Shown piece by piece: positions 8,824-17,227 of a DNA stretch of 64,000 bases (positions are counted from its first letter, which is position 1; each line of letters begins with the position of its first letter). Under the pieces are notes generated by a model. It ran no database searches and was not told the DNA's origin. It worked only from the letters and a program-made list of their open reading frames with translations. The position numbers were made by a program, and so were the translations under genes. The DNA comes from Xanthobacteraceae bacterium (GTDB taxonomy: Bacteria > Pseudomonadota > Alphaproteobacteria > Rhizobiales > Xanthobacteraceae): assembly GCA_019454205.1 (NCBI GenBank), contig CP075369.1, positions 992,001 to 1,056,000 on the forward strand, given 5' to 3'.

Positions 8824-9726
8824 ATGGAATACCAGACCATTCTGTATGACACCGAAGATGCGGTCGCGACGATTACGCTGAACCGGCCGGAAGAACTGAA
8901 CACCATCGTCCCGCCGATGCCGGACGAGGTGGAGACGGCAGTACACGCCGCGACCCGCGACCCGAAGATCAAGGTGATCGTGCTGCGCGGCGCGGGCAGG
9001 GCATTCTGTGCCGGCTACAACTTCGGCAAGGGCTTCCACCATTGGGACGAGCACATGAACACCGGCGGCAAGTGGGACGCCGGCAAGGACTTCTCCTTCG
9101 CCACCACGCCCGCGCTCTCGCCGCACCAGAAGTTCATGAGTCTGTGGCGCTCGTCCAAACCCGTGATCGCGCAGGTGCATGGCTGGTGCGTCGGCGGCGG
9201 CTCCGACTATGCGCTGTGCTGCGATCTCGTGGTTGCGAGCGATGACGCGCGCATCGGCACGCCTTACTCGCGCATGTGGGGCGCGTATCTCTCCGGCATG
9301 TGGATCTATCGCCTCGGCCTGACGAAGGCGAAGGAATACGCGCTGACCGGCAAGGCGCTTTCCGGCGTGGAGGCGGCGAAGATAGGCCTCATCAACCAGT
9401 CGGTGCCGTTCGAGAAGCTGGAAGCGACGGTCGCCGAAATCGCGCAGAGACTCTGCACCATCCCGCTCTCGCAGTTGTCCGCGCAGAAGATGATGGTCAA
9501 TCAGGCCTACGAGGCGATGGGATTATCCAGCGTGCAGAACCTCGGCCCGATCCTCGACGGCCTGATGCGCAATACGCCGGAAGCGCTGGAGTTCATCGAG
9601 GTCGCGGAGAAAGAGGGCGTGAAGGAAGTCATCACGCGCCGCGACTCCCCATTCGGCGACTACTCCACCGCGCCGAAAGACCAGCAACCCAATCCGAAGA
9701 ACGTGATCGTTCCCAAGAAGAAATAG
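8824..9726 (+). CDS. Enoyl-CoA hydratase/isomerase (crotonase) family protein
   Basis: A 300-aa crotonase-fold enzyme. It has ATITLNRPEELNTI at the N-terminus, oxyanion-hole strands GAGRAFCAGYNF and HGWCVGGGSDYALCCDLVV, and an extended insert (about residues 70-100) seen in longer crotonases. Acts on an acyl-CoA thioester; the substrate and exact reaction (hydration, isomerisation or hydrolysis) are not readable. The usual second catalytic glutamate is not obvious after GTPYSRMWGAY, so it may not be a classical hydratase. A single gene; the convergent amidase begins 7 bp after its stop. Confidence 0.85.
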   Translation: MEYQTILYDTEDAVATITLNRPEELNTIVPPMPDEVETAVHAATRDPKIKVIVLRGAGRAFCAGYNFGKGFHHWDEHMNTGGKWDAGKDFSFATTPALSPHQKFMSLWRSSKPVIAQVHGWCVGGGSDYALCCDLVVASDDARIGTPYSRMWGAYLSGMWIYRLGLTKAKEYALTGKALSGVEAAKIGLINQSVPFEKLEATVAEIAQRLCTIPLSQLSAQKMMVNQAYEAMGLSSVQNLGPILDGLMRNTPEALEFIEVAEKEGVKEVITRRDSPFGDYSTAPKDQQPNPKNVIVPKKK

Positions 9727-9733
9727 CAGGTAA

Positions 9734-11134
9734 TCAGAACTTCGGGTCGATCACTTCCACCTTCGGCGCGCGTGCCTCGATCACTTCCGCCGCATCAAGC
9801 GCTTTCGCTTCCTCGAAGCGCGCGGTGACGAGCTGCACGCCCATCGGCACGCCATCTGCCAGTCCGGTCGATACTGCCACTCCGGGCAGGCCTAGGATCG
9901 GTGTGGAAAGTTGCGGGCTTTGCGCATCGGAAAGCTCGACGAAGGCGTTGCCGCCGCGCAAATCGGCGTCCACCGGAAAAGGCTGCTTCCAGCAGGACGG
10001 CAGCAGCAGCACGGGATACTTCTCGAAAAACTCGTTCCATGCGCGCAGGTATTTGCTGCGCAACGCGAGTTCTTTCACGAAGGTTTCGTAATCCAGCTCC
10101 GGCACCGCACCGGCCGGGTAGGCTTTCCGGATTGCGTCGTCGCCGAGCTGTTCGATTGCCTGATTGAATCCGAAGCGGCCTTCGTTCAGCACCAGCCGGA
10201 GCCACAGTTGCGTGGTTTCGCCGAAATAAGGCGGTGCGGCGCGCTCGACCTTGTAGCCCGCGTCTTCCAGCCATTGTGCGGACTTCTTCAAGGCGTCTGC
10301 CACCTGCGGATCGGCCTTGCAGCCTTCCCATTCGTCGAACAGTGCGACCGGCACCGGGGTTGCGTTCGGTACGTTCACCGGCGCAAGCGGAATCCATAAC
10401 GGATCGCGCCAGTCGCGCGCCGACATCGCATCGAGCGAAAGCCGCAGGTCGCGGATCGAGCGGGCCAACGGTCCCTGCATCGAAGCATACTGCGCGACAT
10501 GCGGACGCTCGGCGGCCAGCGAAGCATTGTAGGTCGGCACGCGGCCGAAGCTGGGGCGTATGCCCTGCAAGCCGCAGGTGTAAGCCGGATAGCGGATCGA
10601 GCCGCCGATGTCGTTGCCGTGGCCTATCGCACCCATGCCGGTGATCAGCGAAGCGGCGGCGCCGCCCGACGAGCCGCCGGGCGTAATCTCTTTATTCCAT
10701 GGATTGAGTGTGCGGCCGTGCAGCGCGTTGTCAGTGAACCAGCGCATCGAGAACGCAGGCGTGTTGGTGCGGCCGATGATGATCGCGCCTGACTTGCGCA
10801 GGTTGGAGACGACCGGGTTGTCTTCCTTGCCGATGTTGTCCTTGTAGGCGACCACGCCATTCGTATTGGCGCGGCCCTTGAAATCGACGTTGATCTTCAC
10901 CGTGACCGGAACGCCGTGCAGCGCGCCCGCCGCTTCGCCGCTTCTGGTTTTTCTGTCGGCTGCTTCCGCATCGCGCAGCGCATCTTCTGCGAGCAGGTCG
11001 ACGATGGCGTTGATCTTCGGATTGACCGCATCCACGCGCGCGAGCGTCGCCTTGGTGAGGTCGACGCTGGAAACAGCGCCGGTCCGGATCAGCCGCGCCT
11101 GTTCGGTCGCGTCCAGCCGCCAGAGATCGGTCAT
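9734..11134 (-). CDS. Amidase (amidase-signature family)
   Basis: A 466-aa hydrolase of the amidase-signature family, cleaving a C-N amide bond. The Ser-cisSer-Lys triad is visible: Lys80 in GVPVTVKINVDF, Ser155 in TPGGSSGGAA, and nucleophile Ser179 in GNDIGGSIRYPA. ATG 11134 (MTDLWRLDATEQ) has GGAG upstream and matches the usual N-terminus, so the in-frame start 20 codons earlier is less likely. Related enzymes include indoleacetamide hydrolases and acylamidases; the substrate is unknown. It is not a GatA, because no GatB or GatC gene is adjacent. Confidence 0.88.
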   Translation of the reverse strand: MTDLWRLDATEQARLIRTGAVSSVDLTKATLARVDAVNPKINAIVDLLAEDALRDAEAADRKTRSGEAAGALHGVPVTVKINVDFKGRANTNGVVAYKDNIGKEDNPVVSNLRKSGAIIIGRTNTPAFSMRWFTDNALHGRTLNPWNKEITPGGSSGGAAASLITGMGAIGHGNDIGGSIRYPAYTCGLQGIRPSFGRVPTYNASLAAERPHVAQYASMQGPLARSIRDLRLSLDAMSARDWRDPLWIPLAPVNVPNATPVPVALFDEWEGCKADPQVADALKKSAQWLEDAGYKVERAAPPYFGETTQLWLRLVLNEGRFGFNQAIEQLGDDAIRKAYPAGAVPELDYETFVKELALRSKYLRAWNEFFEKYPVLLLPSCWKQPFPVDADLRGGNAFVELSDAQSPQLSTPILGLPGVAVSTGLADGVPMGVQLVTARFEEAKALDAAEVIEARAPKVEVIDPKF

Positions 11135-11207
11135 AAGGGAAGGCTCCTTGCACTTGCCGCGCGAAGGGTCGCCGGAGCCTGTGGCCTGCGTCAAGCGGCT
11201 TTCGGGC

Positions 11208-11567
11208 CTAGAAGCTGCGGCCGTCCAGATGCTTCGGCTTCAGCGTTTCCAGTTCGACGCCGTCCAGGCAGCGCACGTTCAGCGCGATGATGGGGTCGCC
11301 GTTCGGCATCTGGCCGCGGGCGTAAGGCTTGATGCCGCATGTCGGGCAGAACAGGTGGGAGATGACGTGCTTGTTGAACTTGTATTCGACGAGATCGCCG
11401 TCGCCGGATTGCGATACGAATTGCGATGGCGGCAGGAAGGTGAGGATGGTTCCGCTTTTCGCGCAGATCGAGCAATTGCAGGTGACGGTTTTGGAAAGGT
11501 CCGCCGTCGCTTCGAAGCGCACGCGCCCACAATGGCAGCTTCCGGTATATTTTTTCGCTTCGGTCAT
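11208..11567 (-). CDS. GFA / CENP-V domain zinc protein
   Basis: A 119-aa protein with the glutathione-dependent formaldehyde-activating (GFA) fold. Zinc motifs are CHCG (residues 11-14), CNCSIC (about 30-35) and CPTCG (about 74-78). A good ribosome site (GAAGGAA) precedes ATG 11567. Founding members were proposed to speed S-hydroxymethylglutathione formation, but most short members have no proven activity. The amidase start lies 73 bp downstream on the same strand, so co-transcription is possible. Confidence 0.85.
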   Translation of the reverse strand: MTEAKKYTGSCHCGRVRFEATADLSKTVTCNCSICAKSGTILTFLPPSQFVSQSGDGDLVEYKFNKHVISHLFCPTCGIKPYARGQMPNGDPIIALNVRCLDGVELETLKPKHLDGRSF

Positions 11568-11617
11568 TGAACATTCCTTCGATTACGAAACGCGCAAGCC
11601 TGCGCTCCGTTCGATGC

Positions 11618-12154
11618 TTACTGCTTCGGCACGTCTTCGCGCGGATGGTTGAATCGGTATACCGAAGGCCGCTCGAACGGACCCTGCCAGATGCCGCGCT
11701 TGGCTTCCTTGGCTTCCGCTTCGGCCGCCGCGTATTTGCCTTCGCCGATCTTCGCGGCGTTGATCGCCCAGCCGGCGCGCACTAGCGCTTCCGCCACGTC
11801 AGCCGTGTCGCGCGCGGAGCAGGTGGCGATGGTGCGGCCATAGCGATCCTTCGCGCGCGGCTGGCAGCGCACGTCTCCCTTGCGCAGCAACTTCGAGAGG
11901 AACGCCTGCGCGTCGCGTCCGCAGCGCCAGAACGAGCCATCGCCGGACATGCAGTTCTGTTTGATCTCCGGCGCGTCGATGCCCTCGAGGCGGATAGTGG
12001 TCTGGTCGATGATGAAGGAGTCGCCGTCCTGTACGACGATGCCGCGGCCGTCCTTGTCGGTACGTTCGACGCGGTCGAAGAACAGGCTCCAGATCACCAC
12101 GCCAAGAGCGATGGCGAGCACGAACAGCCAGGGCGCAACTTTACGGAATGTCAT
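11618..12154 (-). CDS. Membrane-anchored thermonuclease-family (SNase) protein
   Basis: A 178-aa protein with one N-terminal membrane anchor (about residues 8-25) and a staphylococcal-nuclease OB fold. The core motifs are IRLEGIDAPEIKQNC and DRYGRTIATC. The arginine and acidic residues of the active site appear present: Arg and Asp-Ala-Pro-Glu in the first motif, Arg in YGR. It probably degrades nucleic acid in the periplasm or at the outer face of the inner membrane. The ribosome site before ATG 12154 is weak. The next gene upstream on this strand ends 39 bp away. Confidence 0.83.
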   Translation of the reverse strand: MTFRKVAPWLFVLAIALGVVIWSLFFDRVERTDKDGRGIVVQDGDSFIIDQTTIRLEGIDAPEIKQNCMSGDGSFWRCGRDAQAFLSKLLRKGDVRCQPRAKDRYGRTIATCSARDTADVAEALVRAGWAINAAKIGEGKYAAAEAEAKEAKRGIWQGPFERPSVYRFNHPREDVPKQ

Positions 12155-12193
12155 TACGGATTGGTCTTTACTAGGTCAGACGATTGCGGGGTC

Positions 12194-12676
12194 CTAGTAT
12201 AACGTAAACTTGCGCTCCAGCAGAACGCGGCCGCCCTCCCAGACCTGCATGGTCCACACGCCTTTCACGGTGCGTTCGCCCATCGAAATCCCGATGAACA
12301 GATCGCGGTTGGTGGAAAGGTTCAGGTCACTCTGAAGGCTGTCGTGTACGCGGCCCTGATTGTCGGTGATGCCGGGCGGCGGAATGAGCTGCACATGGCG
12401 CACCTGCACCGAGGTCGCGCCGCCAGAATCCTGCAACACATAGCCGAAGCCGAAATAGGAGCCGGGCGTCAGTTGGATACGGTCGCTGTTCTGTGCCGGT
12501 TCCTTGATCCTGCCGCCGACGCGCCGTTTACCGCTCGGCGCGGAAGGATCGTCCACGATCTGCACGCCTTCGACCGTGTAAAGCCCGTACCAGGTTTCGA
12601 ACCCGCGCACCTGCGCGTTGGCCTGCGCGGCCATCGCAAAGAAAAGAACCGCTCCGGCAGCAAGAATTCGTCTCAT
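12194..12676 (-). CDS. Exported protein, DUF3859-like
   Basis: A 160-aa protein with a Sec signal peptide (MRRILAAGAVLFFAMAAQAN, cut near AQA). The mature part begins FETWYGLYTVEG and has LTPGSYFGFGYVLQDSGG and GVWTMQVWEGGRVLLERKF, the layout of DUF3859 (a beta-sandwich with a conserved W-x-G-xxLLxxxF end). Function unknown; the family name is from memory. ATG 12676 was chosen because the signal peptide begins there. It diverges from the PH-like membrane protein at 12800. Confidence 0.6.
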   Translation of the reverse strand: MRRILAAGAVLFFAMAAQANAQVRGFETWYGLYTVEGVQIVDDPSAPSGKRRVGGRIKEPAQNSDRIQLTPGSYFGFGYVLQDSGGATSVQVRHVQLIPPPGITDNQGRVHDSLQSDLNLSTNRDLFIGISMGERTVKGVWTMQVWEGGRVLLERKFTLY

Positions 12677-12799
12677 GGTCTCTCCGCAATCCCGATAGTC
12701 TGAATGCCGGATAAGCCTAGCGCGAATGTTTGACCGGCGCATAGCAGCGCCGTCACAACACCCCGTGACAGTGCCGCGCAGGGCGGCTAGGCGGGAAGC

Positions 12800-13315
12800 A
12801 TGGCCGAGATCGACACCGGACGCGCCTACTGCCTCGTCTTCCACCAGCCGCTGGGTTGGATCGCCCGTATCATCCTCGGCGTGGGCGGCGCGCTGGCCCT
12901 GTCCGCGCCGCACGAACTCCTGATCCGGCCCGGCGTGCCGCTGTTTCAGCTTGCCATGATCCCATTCTGGATCATCGGCATCGGCGCAGGACTGATCGGG
13001 GCGGTATTCCTGCTGGCCGCGATTCTAGGACTGACGCGAACCGTGACCTTCGACGGCGAAGCCCGCGAGATGATCGTGGACGGTAACGGCTCGTTCGGCA
13101 TCGGCTGGAAGACGCGCTACCGTTTCGCCGACATCCTCGAACTGAACGTGATCGAGGATCCGCAGACCGAAGGCCCGTCGCGCTTTCTGCTGCAAGCCAT
13201 CGTCGCGAATGCGAGCGGGCCGGTGGAGATCGACAGCTTCGCGGCGCGCGCGCCGGCGGAAGCCGCGGAAGCGGAGATCAATGCGCTGATGCTCGGCGAG
13301 GAAAGACTGCCGTAA
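12800..13315 (+). CDS. Two-helix membrane protein with PH-like C-terminal domain
   Basis: A 171-aa protein with two hydrophobic helices (about residues 19-37 and 49-76), then a soluble C-terminal part with TVTFDGEAREMIVDG and TRYRFADILELNVIEDP. That strand pattern recalls the bacterial PH-like domains that follow a membrane hairpin. No catalytic residues are visible. ATG 12800 follows GGCGGGAAGC. I do not recognise a named family. Confidence 0.6.
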   Translation: MAEIDTGRAYCLVFHQPLGWIARIILGVGGALALSAPHELLIRPGVPLFQLAMIPFWIIGIGAGLIGAVFLLAAILGLTRTVTFDGEAREMIVDGNGSFGIGWKTRYRFADILELNVIEDPQTEGPSRFLLQAIVANASGPVEIDSFAARAPAEAAEAEINALMLGEERLP

Positions 13316-13377
13316 CGCCCGCTTTTCGCTGCGCGTCCTGCTTGCTAGGCTCTCCCTGTCCTTGAGGGAGGATTCAT

Positions 13378-13644
13378 ATGAAAATTTTTGCAGCCTTGGC
13401 CGTGACATTCCTGTTGCTCGGCAGCGCCCACGCCGGTCAGCCCGCTTCCTATTCGGAAGTGGTAGTGCGCGACGCCCGCGGCGCGATCGTAAGCGTGAAG
13501 TTCGTCGAACGCGGCAACGGCATGAGCCTTTTGAACGGCGACATTCTGCTCAAATCCTGCAAGTCCGGCGATGGCGCGCAGACCTGCAACTGCCCGCCGG
13601 GCAAGAACTGCATCAGCCTCAACTACGAGTGCCGCTGCCAGTAA
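13378..13644 (+). CDS. Small secreted cysteine-rich protein
   Basis: An 88-aa protein with a signal peptide of about 19 residues (cut after AHA) and a cysteine-rich end: CKSGDGAQTCNCPPGKNC and ECRC. Seven cysteines lie in the last 35 residues, suggesting disulphides or metal binding in the periplasm. A strong ribosome site (GGAGG) precedes ATG 13378. The function is unknown. Confidence 0.65.
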   Translation: MKIFAALAVTFLLLGSAHAGQPASYSEVVVRDARGAIVSVKFVERGNGMSLLNGDILLKSCKSGDGAQTCNCPPGKNCISLNYECRCQ

Positions 13645-13739
13645 CGGCTTTAACGACCGGTTAGGATTACCGCGCGTTAGGGCGCGGCATTTACGCGGTT
13701 TTCAACCCCGCCGTGCGAAGCTTGCGGCGAGGTTGCATC

Positions 13740-14000
13740 ATGCCGAAAAACGGTTCCGACAATCGCAGGTTCATCCGCGTGAAGCCGTCCGGCCTCGTTG
13801 CCCGGACTGCGAAACTCATCCTCGATCCGAAAGCGCCGGTCGTGGAATGCGGCGTCTCGGACATCTCCTCCGGCGGCGCTTGTCTGGAATTTACGAAGCC
13901 GGTGACGCTGCCGAAATATTTCGAGCTGCTGCACGGCGGCTTACGCAAGAAATGTTTTCTGGTTTGGCAGAAGGGATTTCGCGCTGGCGTAGGTTTCTGA
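13740..14000 (+). CDS. PilZ-domain protein
   Basis: An 86-aa single-domain protein. The RxxxR-type cyclic di-GMP motif is RRFIR (about residues 8-12), and the second motif is DISSGGACLEF (D-x-S-x-x-G). This indicates a free-standing PilZ effector that could respond to cyclic di-GMP, to which the EAL enzyme at 5059 would be relevant. ATG 13740 was chosen over an in-frame start at 13713 because the family begins just before the arginine motif. Confidence 0.78.
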   Translation: MPKNGSDNRRFIRVKPSGLVARTAKLILDPKAPVVECGVSDISSGGACLEFTKPVTLPKYFELLHGGLRKKCFLVWQKGFRAGVGF

Positions 14001-14018
14001 TCTGCGTTTCGCCGCCCT

Positions 14019-14516
14019 TTACCTGCCGCCGCCGAGCGCGACTTTCGCGACCTTTTCCTTGTAGTCTTCCTTGGGATCGGAGCCGAGCAGCATTTTCACG
14101 CCGGCCCAAAGACTGTTTTCGTTCAGCCAGATTTCTCCGCGCGCCGCATCGAAACGAAGCAGTGCGAGTTTCGGATCGTCCTTTCCTTTGAACCAGGCGG
14201 CGATGAACGGATTCCACAGCTTGTCGATCATCTCGCGGTTCATATCGAGCTGGATCGTGCCATGCACGGTCGCGAAGAAATCGTGCCCCTTGGCGGAATA
14301 GGCGGCCATTGCGCGTTTCTTCCGGCTCTGCAGCGCATTCGCGACCGCGCCTTGCTGTGAGGTGAAAATCCAGATGGGGCCGCCGGTTTCATGCTCCAGT
14401 AGGGCGGTCATCGGGCGGAAGTGGCCGTTTTCCGCGTCCTCGACGCCGAGCATCAACGTGCGGTCGCGGTGCAGGTGTTTCCAGAACTTCGCGGTCATTT
14501 CTTGTTGCGTAGGCAT
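14019..14516 (-). CDS. Pyridoxamine-phosphate-oxidase-like flavin protein (general stress family)
   Basis: A 165-aa split-barrel protein like the PPOX 'general stress' group (FWKHLHRDRTLMLGV, RPMTALLEHETGGPIWIF, a C-terminal tail after LWAGVKML). It probably binds FMN or F420. The start is complicated. A 20-bp tandem duplication (14501-14540) gives two ATG copies. The outer one (14534-14536) has the good GAGGAG site but reads out of frame for 13 codons; its TGA overlaps the in-frame ATG at 14498 as ATGA. The in-frame starts are therefore 14516 (given) or 14498, the latter possibly reached by coupling. Confidence 0.75.
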   Translation of the reverse strand: MPTQQEMTAKFWKHLHRDRTLMLGVEDAENGHFRPMTALLEHETGGPIWIFTSQQGAVANALQSRKKRAMAAYSAKGHDFFATVHGTIQLDMNREMIDKLWNPFIAAWFKGKDDPKLALLRFDAARGEIWLNENSLWAGVKMLLGSDPKEDYKEKVAKVALGGGR

Positions 14517-14540
14517 GGGTCTTGTTGCGTAGGCATGGGC
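14501..14540. repeat. 20-bp tandem duplication over the start codon of the PPOX-like gene
   Basis: CTTGTTGCGTAGGCATGGG is repeated back to back (14501-14520 and 14521-14540), differing only at the last base (T or C). Because 20 is not a multiple of 3, the outer start codon is thrown out of frame. Confidence 0.9.
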
Positions 14541-14656
14541 GCTCCTCGATTGCTCCGAGGGCAACCGGCAGGGCGCGGCTGGGTTCCTTGCCGCAGGAAC
14601 TTATGGCCGCACTGCGGGTTTGCTCGGCAAATCACCGCCGAACCCGCGAGGCCCCG

Positions 14657-14968
14657 ATGCGACTCCACGATCTGACCCGCTACATTGACTTCGACGCGAT
14701 CACCGACAGGCTCGATCGCCTGCAGGGCAAGATCGGCGAACTGCGCGACGCGCTGCCGGAAGCACGGCAGATTCGCGACCGGCTACCTTCCTACCGCGAT
14801 GTTCGGAAGAGGTTGCCGATGCTGCGCGCGCAGCGTCCGCGCGGCTACACGCTGCCTGCCGCGCTCATCCTCGGTGGCGTGGTTGCGGTGGGAGCGATTG
14901 CGGTGACGTCGATTGCCATTCGCAACGCGCACCGGCAGACGCCGAAGCGTAACGGCGATATGGCGTAG
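14657..14968 (+). CDS. Small protein with charged coiled helix and one membrane segment
   Basis: A 103-aa protein. Residues 1-60 are charged and likely helical (DAITDRLDRLQGKIGELRDA), and a single membrane helix is at about 69-88 (AALILGGVVAVGAIAV), followed by a basic tail. ATG 14657 was chosen because the upstream in-frame region is unlike coding sequence. It has no named family. It lies next to the Flp pilin on the other strand. Confidence 0.55.
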   Translation: MRLHDLTRYIDFDAITDRLDRLQGKIGELRDALPEARQIRDRLPSYRDVRKRLPMLRAQRPRGYTLPAALILGGVVAVGAIAVTSIAIRNAHRQTPKRNGDMA

Positions 14969-14990
14969 CGCGAGCCGTAGAAAGGGCTGC

Positions 14991-15152
14991 TTACTTCAGC
15001 GCGCTGCGGATCGAGGTGAAGGTTGAGGTCAGCTTGGTGCCGACGCCCTGCACGACGGCGATGATGGCGACCGAAATGCACGCGGCGATCAGCCCGTATT
15101 CGATGGCGGTGGCGCCGGATTCGTTGCGAAGAAATTCGTGGACGAGTTTCAT
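14991..15152 (-). CDS. Flp/Fap-type IVb pilin
   Basis: A 53-aa pilin precursor, too short to be obvious. The N-terminus MKLVHEFLRNESGATAIEYG has the classic Flp pattern: a short leader, then ATAIEYGLIAA with the conserved Glu-Tyr that follows the prepilin processing site. A hydrophobic helix and the tail TKLTSTFTSIRSALK complete it. Flp pilins are processed by a TadV/CpaA peptidase and assembled by the Tad system into adhesive pili. No Tad genes are in this window, so it is an orphan here. Confidence 0.88.
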   Translation of the reverse strand: MKLVHEFLRNESGATAIEYGLIAACISVAIIAVVQGVGTKLTSTFTSIRSALK

Positions 15153-15533
15153 GACTGCAATCCCCAAGGCTTATGTCGTGGAAGGTTTGTTTTGAACCCG
15201 CCTTCTGGCGCGTCGTGTAACCGTGGTGTAGCCCGCGGGACCTTGCCGAAACCTTTCCGCGATTAACTAGATAGCGGCTTGGAATGATTTGCTTCTACGG
15301 CGTCGTTAACGCGTGATGAGGATGGAACCTGAAAGCGTGCTGCATCGGGAACTCGATGCGCAACCGCGCCCGGCGGGCAGCGCCCGCTTCGTCGTTAAAT
15401 CGGCACGACGAAATCCTGCTCGTCCGCGCTCCTTGTCGGGATGAGCCGCGCGGGAAGGGGAAACCGGAGCGGGTAATTTGTCTTTCCGCGCTTTCGCGCT
15501 ATGACCGCCGGGGTCGGGTCTTGAGATTTTCGG
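15153..15533. other. 381-bp intergenic stretch upstream of the pilin
   Basis: It holds the upstream (promoter) region of the leftward pilin gene and of the rightward gene at 15534. A rightward frame from ATG 15313 encodes about 42 residues (MRMEPESVLHRELD start), but it has no convincing ribosome site and I do not call it. No RNA gene or repeat was recognised. Confidence 0.4.
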
Positions 15534-16193
15534 ATGACGGAAAAGCCAGCGCTGGAATTGCCCGCGATTGTCCGCGGCGTGGAGCCGTTCATCCCGCAAT
15601 CGTTCCCGCCGGTTATCCACCTGCCGGAACGCAAGGTACTGCATAGCCAGTTTAACGAGCACATCTCCCGCTTCACGAAGGCGGATCTCGATTACTTCGA
15701 GGCGCTCTGTTTTCTGCGGGCCGGCGAGATCGCGCGTCCGTATTCGGCGCTGATGCGCGCGCCTGCGATGAACGACAAGGCGAGCTGCGCCGCGCTGGTG
15801 AAGCGCGCGGTCGAACTTGCCGGGACGGAGGCCGGGGCCGCAAGGCCAGCCGATCCGCAGCGCGCCGGGAAAAACCTTGCCTACACGATCGCGGCGCTGT
15901 GCGAGGCGCCCGGCTGCATTCCGCGGGGTATCGAAATCGACGGTCCCGGTTTCGGCGACGGCATCGACATCAACATCGGGCATGAGCGCGGGCATCCGCT
16001 CTCCAGCTACTACACGACGGCGCACTCGTATGTGTATGTGATGAACTCGTCGCATCTGTTCGTGGACGTCCTCGGCCCGCACAGCGTCATCCGGTTTGCG
16101 AACGACCACTTGACCGAAATGGGGATCGAGTTCGCACTGCGGCTCTGGCCCGAGCGCATCGAGGAGATGCGCAAGCGGGAAGGGGCGAACTAG
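15534..16193 (+). CDS. Hypothetical soluble protein
   Basis: A 219-aa protein with no signal peptide or membrane helix. Readable blocks are PQSFPPVIHLPERKVLHSQF, FEALCFLRAGEIARPYSALM, and a glycine-rich GPGFGDGIDINIGHERGHP. Its balanced composition argues for a real gene, whereas the opposite strand gives an Arg/His-rich shadow. No family recognised. It lies 16 bp before a small membrane protein gene, likely co-transcribed. Confidence 0.6.
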   Translation: MTEKPALELPAIVRGVEPFIPQSFPPVIHLPERKVLHSQFNEHISRFTKADLDYFEALCFLRAGEIARPYSALMRAPAMNDKASCAALVKRAVELAGTEAGAARPADPQRAGKNLAYTIAALCEAPGCIPRGIEIDGPGFGDGIDINIGHERGHPLSSYYTTAHSYVYVMNSSHLFVDVLGPHSVIRFANDHLTEMGIEFALRLWPERIEEMRKREGAN

Positions 16194-16209
16194 AAGAGGA
16201 GAATTTCGC

Positions 16210-16464
16210 ATGGGCGATTACACCATCATCGCGATAATTCTGATCGCGGTTCAATTCTTGTTCGGCTATGGCGGCGCGCTGATCGCGAATGCTTTTGCGG
16301 GCCGCAGGCTTTCCGCGGTGCAGGTGCTCGCATGCGGTGTTGCCGGCGCGCTGGCGGCGATTGCGATTGTGCTGTCCGCGCTGCCGTATTTCGTGGGGCT
16401 GGTTGCCGCGCCTGCGACTGCCGCGCTGCTGGTCGTACTCTGGAGCAATTTCCGAACAGCGTGA
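16210..16464 (+). CDS. Small three-helix membrane protein
   Basis: An 84-aa, almost wholly hydrophobic protein with helices at about residues 4-27, 37-58 and 60-79. The ribosome site AGAGGAG precedes ATG 16210. It follows the previous gene closely and is the last ordinary gene before the repeat-rich stretch and the AT-richer operon. Function unknown. Confidence 0.6.
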   Translation: MGDYTIIAIILIAVQFLFGYGGALIANAFAGRRLSAVQVLACGVAGALAAIAIVLSALPYFVGLVAAPATAALLVVLWSNFRTA

Positions 16465-16547
16465 GGCGCGCACGGGTTTTCCTTTACGCGCTCGAACGAG
16501 CCGCAGCATGAGCAATTTGACGCCGTCCCAAAATTGAAAGGGCGGCG

Positions 16548-16649
16548 GGGACGCCGGGAGAATTCCGTCTCCCGCGGCCGTCTGCGCAAAAAAGTAGAAA
16601 GCGCAAACGAGGTCGTCACCGAGAAAGCCGGAAGTTCTCCCGGCGTCCC
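16548..16649. repeat. Long inverted repeat
   Basis: The left arm GGGACGCCGGGAGAA (16548-16562) is the exact reverse complement of TTCTCCCGGCGTCCC (16635-16649). The pairing extends a few bases inward with small mismatches (arms to 16567 and from 16629), enclosing about 60 nt. It could be a palindromic repeat element or a stable transcript hairpin. Confidence 0.8.
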
Positions 16650-17056
16650 AGCACGCTTGGCGCTCTTTTTCGCGAATGCCGCAAGCGGCAAGCGCGTTCG
16701 CCAATCGTGCCTAGTAGCGCGCGTGGGGTTTACCCCATTCGCGCCTTTCAAGACTACGCGCAGTGGTGTTACGGCCTGCTTCGCGAAACCCCCGGTGGAT
16801 GTACCTTGCTATCCACCGCTGGCGGGCCTTCTCGGCTTTTCCGTCGCGCGTGTTGGCACACGTTCCCGGAAAGCCGCCAAGGAAGGCCCTTGTGACGAGC
16901 GGCAGGCTCGCCGGGACTTCGCGACTTCAGCCGCCGCAACAACGCGTGCGTTACGCGCGAAGCTGCGGCCACCGCTCCCGATCCGCACATCGAACACGCC
17001 GCGCGACGTGGCCCTTTCGTGGATCAGGACAGGGCGAACGTAAGCGTGTGCGGACG

Positions 17057-17139
17057 AGCGGGGACGGAATTATTCGCTGGTGGCGGAAGGCTTTGCCCGG
17101 GCTGCGAAATCCGCGTCGCGAAATTTGATTGTCCCCGCT
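17057..17139. repeat. 83-bp unit bounded by 9-bp inverted repeats
   Basis: AGCGGGGAC (17057-17065) and GTCCCCGCT (17131-17139) are perfect inverted repeats, 65 bp apart. The unit lies 10 bp before the decayed copy of the first operon gene, so it may be the footprint of a small mobile or palindromic element. Confidence 0.6.
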
Positions 17140-17149
17140 TAGGGCCGGT

Positions 17150-17227
17150 GCCGGGCCGTATTTGGCCGATATTTTCGGCGTGGCAGATGCGATTGCACTC
17201 GACCGCTCCGCGATTGCCACTCGTGGA
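17150..17227 (+). pseudogene. Decayed fragment duplicating part of the first operon gene
   Basis: These 78 bases match 17609-17691, which encode about residues 42-69 of the gene at 17485, with four mismatches and one 5-base gap (GTATTTGG here, GTATCGTATTTGG there). The gap breaks the frame. In the matching frame it reads YLADIFGVADAIALDRSAIA and runs on to a TAA at 17264. It has no start and no C-terminal domain, so it is a remnant. Confidence 0.85.

Noticed and set aside
15306..16211. 301-codon leftward frame
   Set aside because: Antisense to the better-composed gene at 15534; rich in Arg, His and Val.
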